A DNA stretch of 64,000 bases from Forficula auricularia (taxonomy: Eukaryota > Arthropoda > Insecta > Dermaptera > Forficulidae): positions 62,001 to 126,000 of the forward strand of contig JALMQS010000890.1 of NCBI GenBank assembly GCA_024734495.1, written 5' to 3'. Within the stretch, counting starts at the first letter, position 1. Every line of letters starts with the position of its first letter. Positions 63,801 through 64,000 of the stretch are shown here, piece by piece. The position numbers and the translations under genes are program-made. The notes under the pieces are model-generated. The model was not told the origin of the DNA, did not search any database, and saw nothing but the letters and a program-made list of their open reading frames with translations.

Positions 63801-64000
63801 CACAAAACTGCAAATTTCAACCTCACTGAGGCTTACCATTATCTAATTAAGATGAAACTTTGTTTAAATTGTAGTAAATTTAATCTAGTTTAAAAACGTA
63901 TAGAGTGGTCTTTGTCGAAAACGTGCTCCTTCATGATCAAAATGGGGATATAAGTTTTTGGGATCCCAAAAGTGATCCCAGGGGCTGTTTTTTAACAGGC

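Overview
The window looks like nuclear DNA of an insect (order not determined). It is strongly AT-rich and carries one large intron-split gene embedded in dense mobile-element debris. No bacterial operons, ribosome-binding sites or CRISPR arrays are visible. Palindromic elements whose ends read CCGACTTCAAAAA, hAT, mariner and Tigger DNA transposons, Jockey-like LINEs and tRNA-derived SINEs all fit an arthropod genome.

The one clear cellular gene is the orthologue of SF3B1, the HEAT-repeat scaffold of the U2 snRNP SF3b complex. It lies on the minus strand from the start codon at 60285 to the stop codon at 31229-31231. I resolve 19 coding exons that join to 4,059 nt (1,352 codons plus stop) without an internal stop. 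The reading frame stays closed across every junction. Sixteen of 18 introns have GT...AG borders at the expected places. Intron 8 ends in TG and intron 13 ends in AA at the only frame-preserving junction, which is odd for the gene whose product helps select the branch site.

Layout. 1-7370: interspersed repeats, a TIR element with a nested tRNA-like insert, palindromes, a hAT transposase tail, and a tandem array of about 231-bp units carrying hammerhead-ribozyme folds (5811-6358). 7377-28998: a giant imperfect palindrome (foldback) centred near 22,000. Its arms are built from reiterated modules of about 0.8 kb, three arrays of about 109-bp tandem repeats and a GC-rich core module. It has been invaded by a Tigger element, a LINE, SINEs and palindromic elements. 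28998-31228: AT microsatellite, a TIR element and the SF3B1 3' flank. 31229-60285: SF3B1, with most introns full of mobile elements. 60286-64000: upstream flank with another hammerhead fold on the SF3B1 sense strand, more TIR and palindromic elements, a small GC-rich patch and a terminal palindrome.

The least expected theme is hammerhead ribozymes. Two structural classes recur. One has a 3-bp stem III and sits in tandem units, like the retrozymes described in animals. The other has a self-complementary ACGT stem III, as described for Penelope-like elements. Each shows CUGANGA, stem II, GAA, the cleavage position and, in the best copies, a paired stem I. Several lie in sense orientation inside or just upstream of SF3B1. 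No Penelope reverse transcriptase or GIY-YIG gene is visible here, so the ribozyme-bearing units are non-autonomous in this window.

All coordinates come from reading by eye. Exon borders are to the base. Borders of repeats without a visible target-site duplication are approximate.
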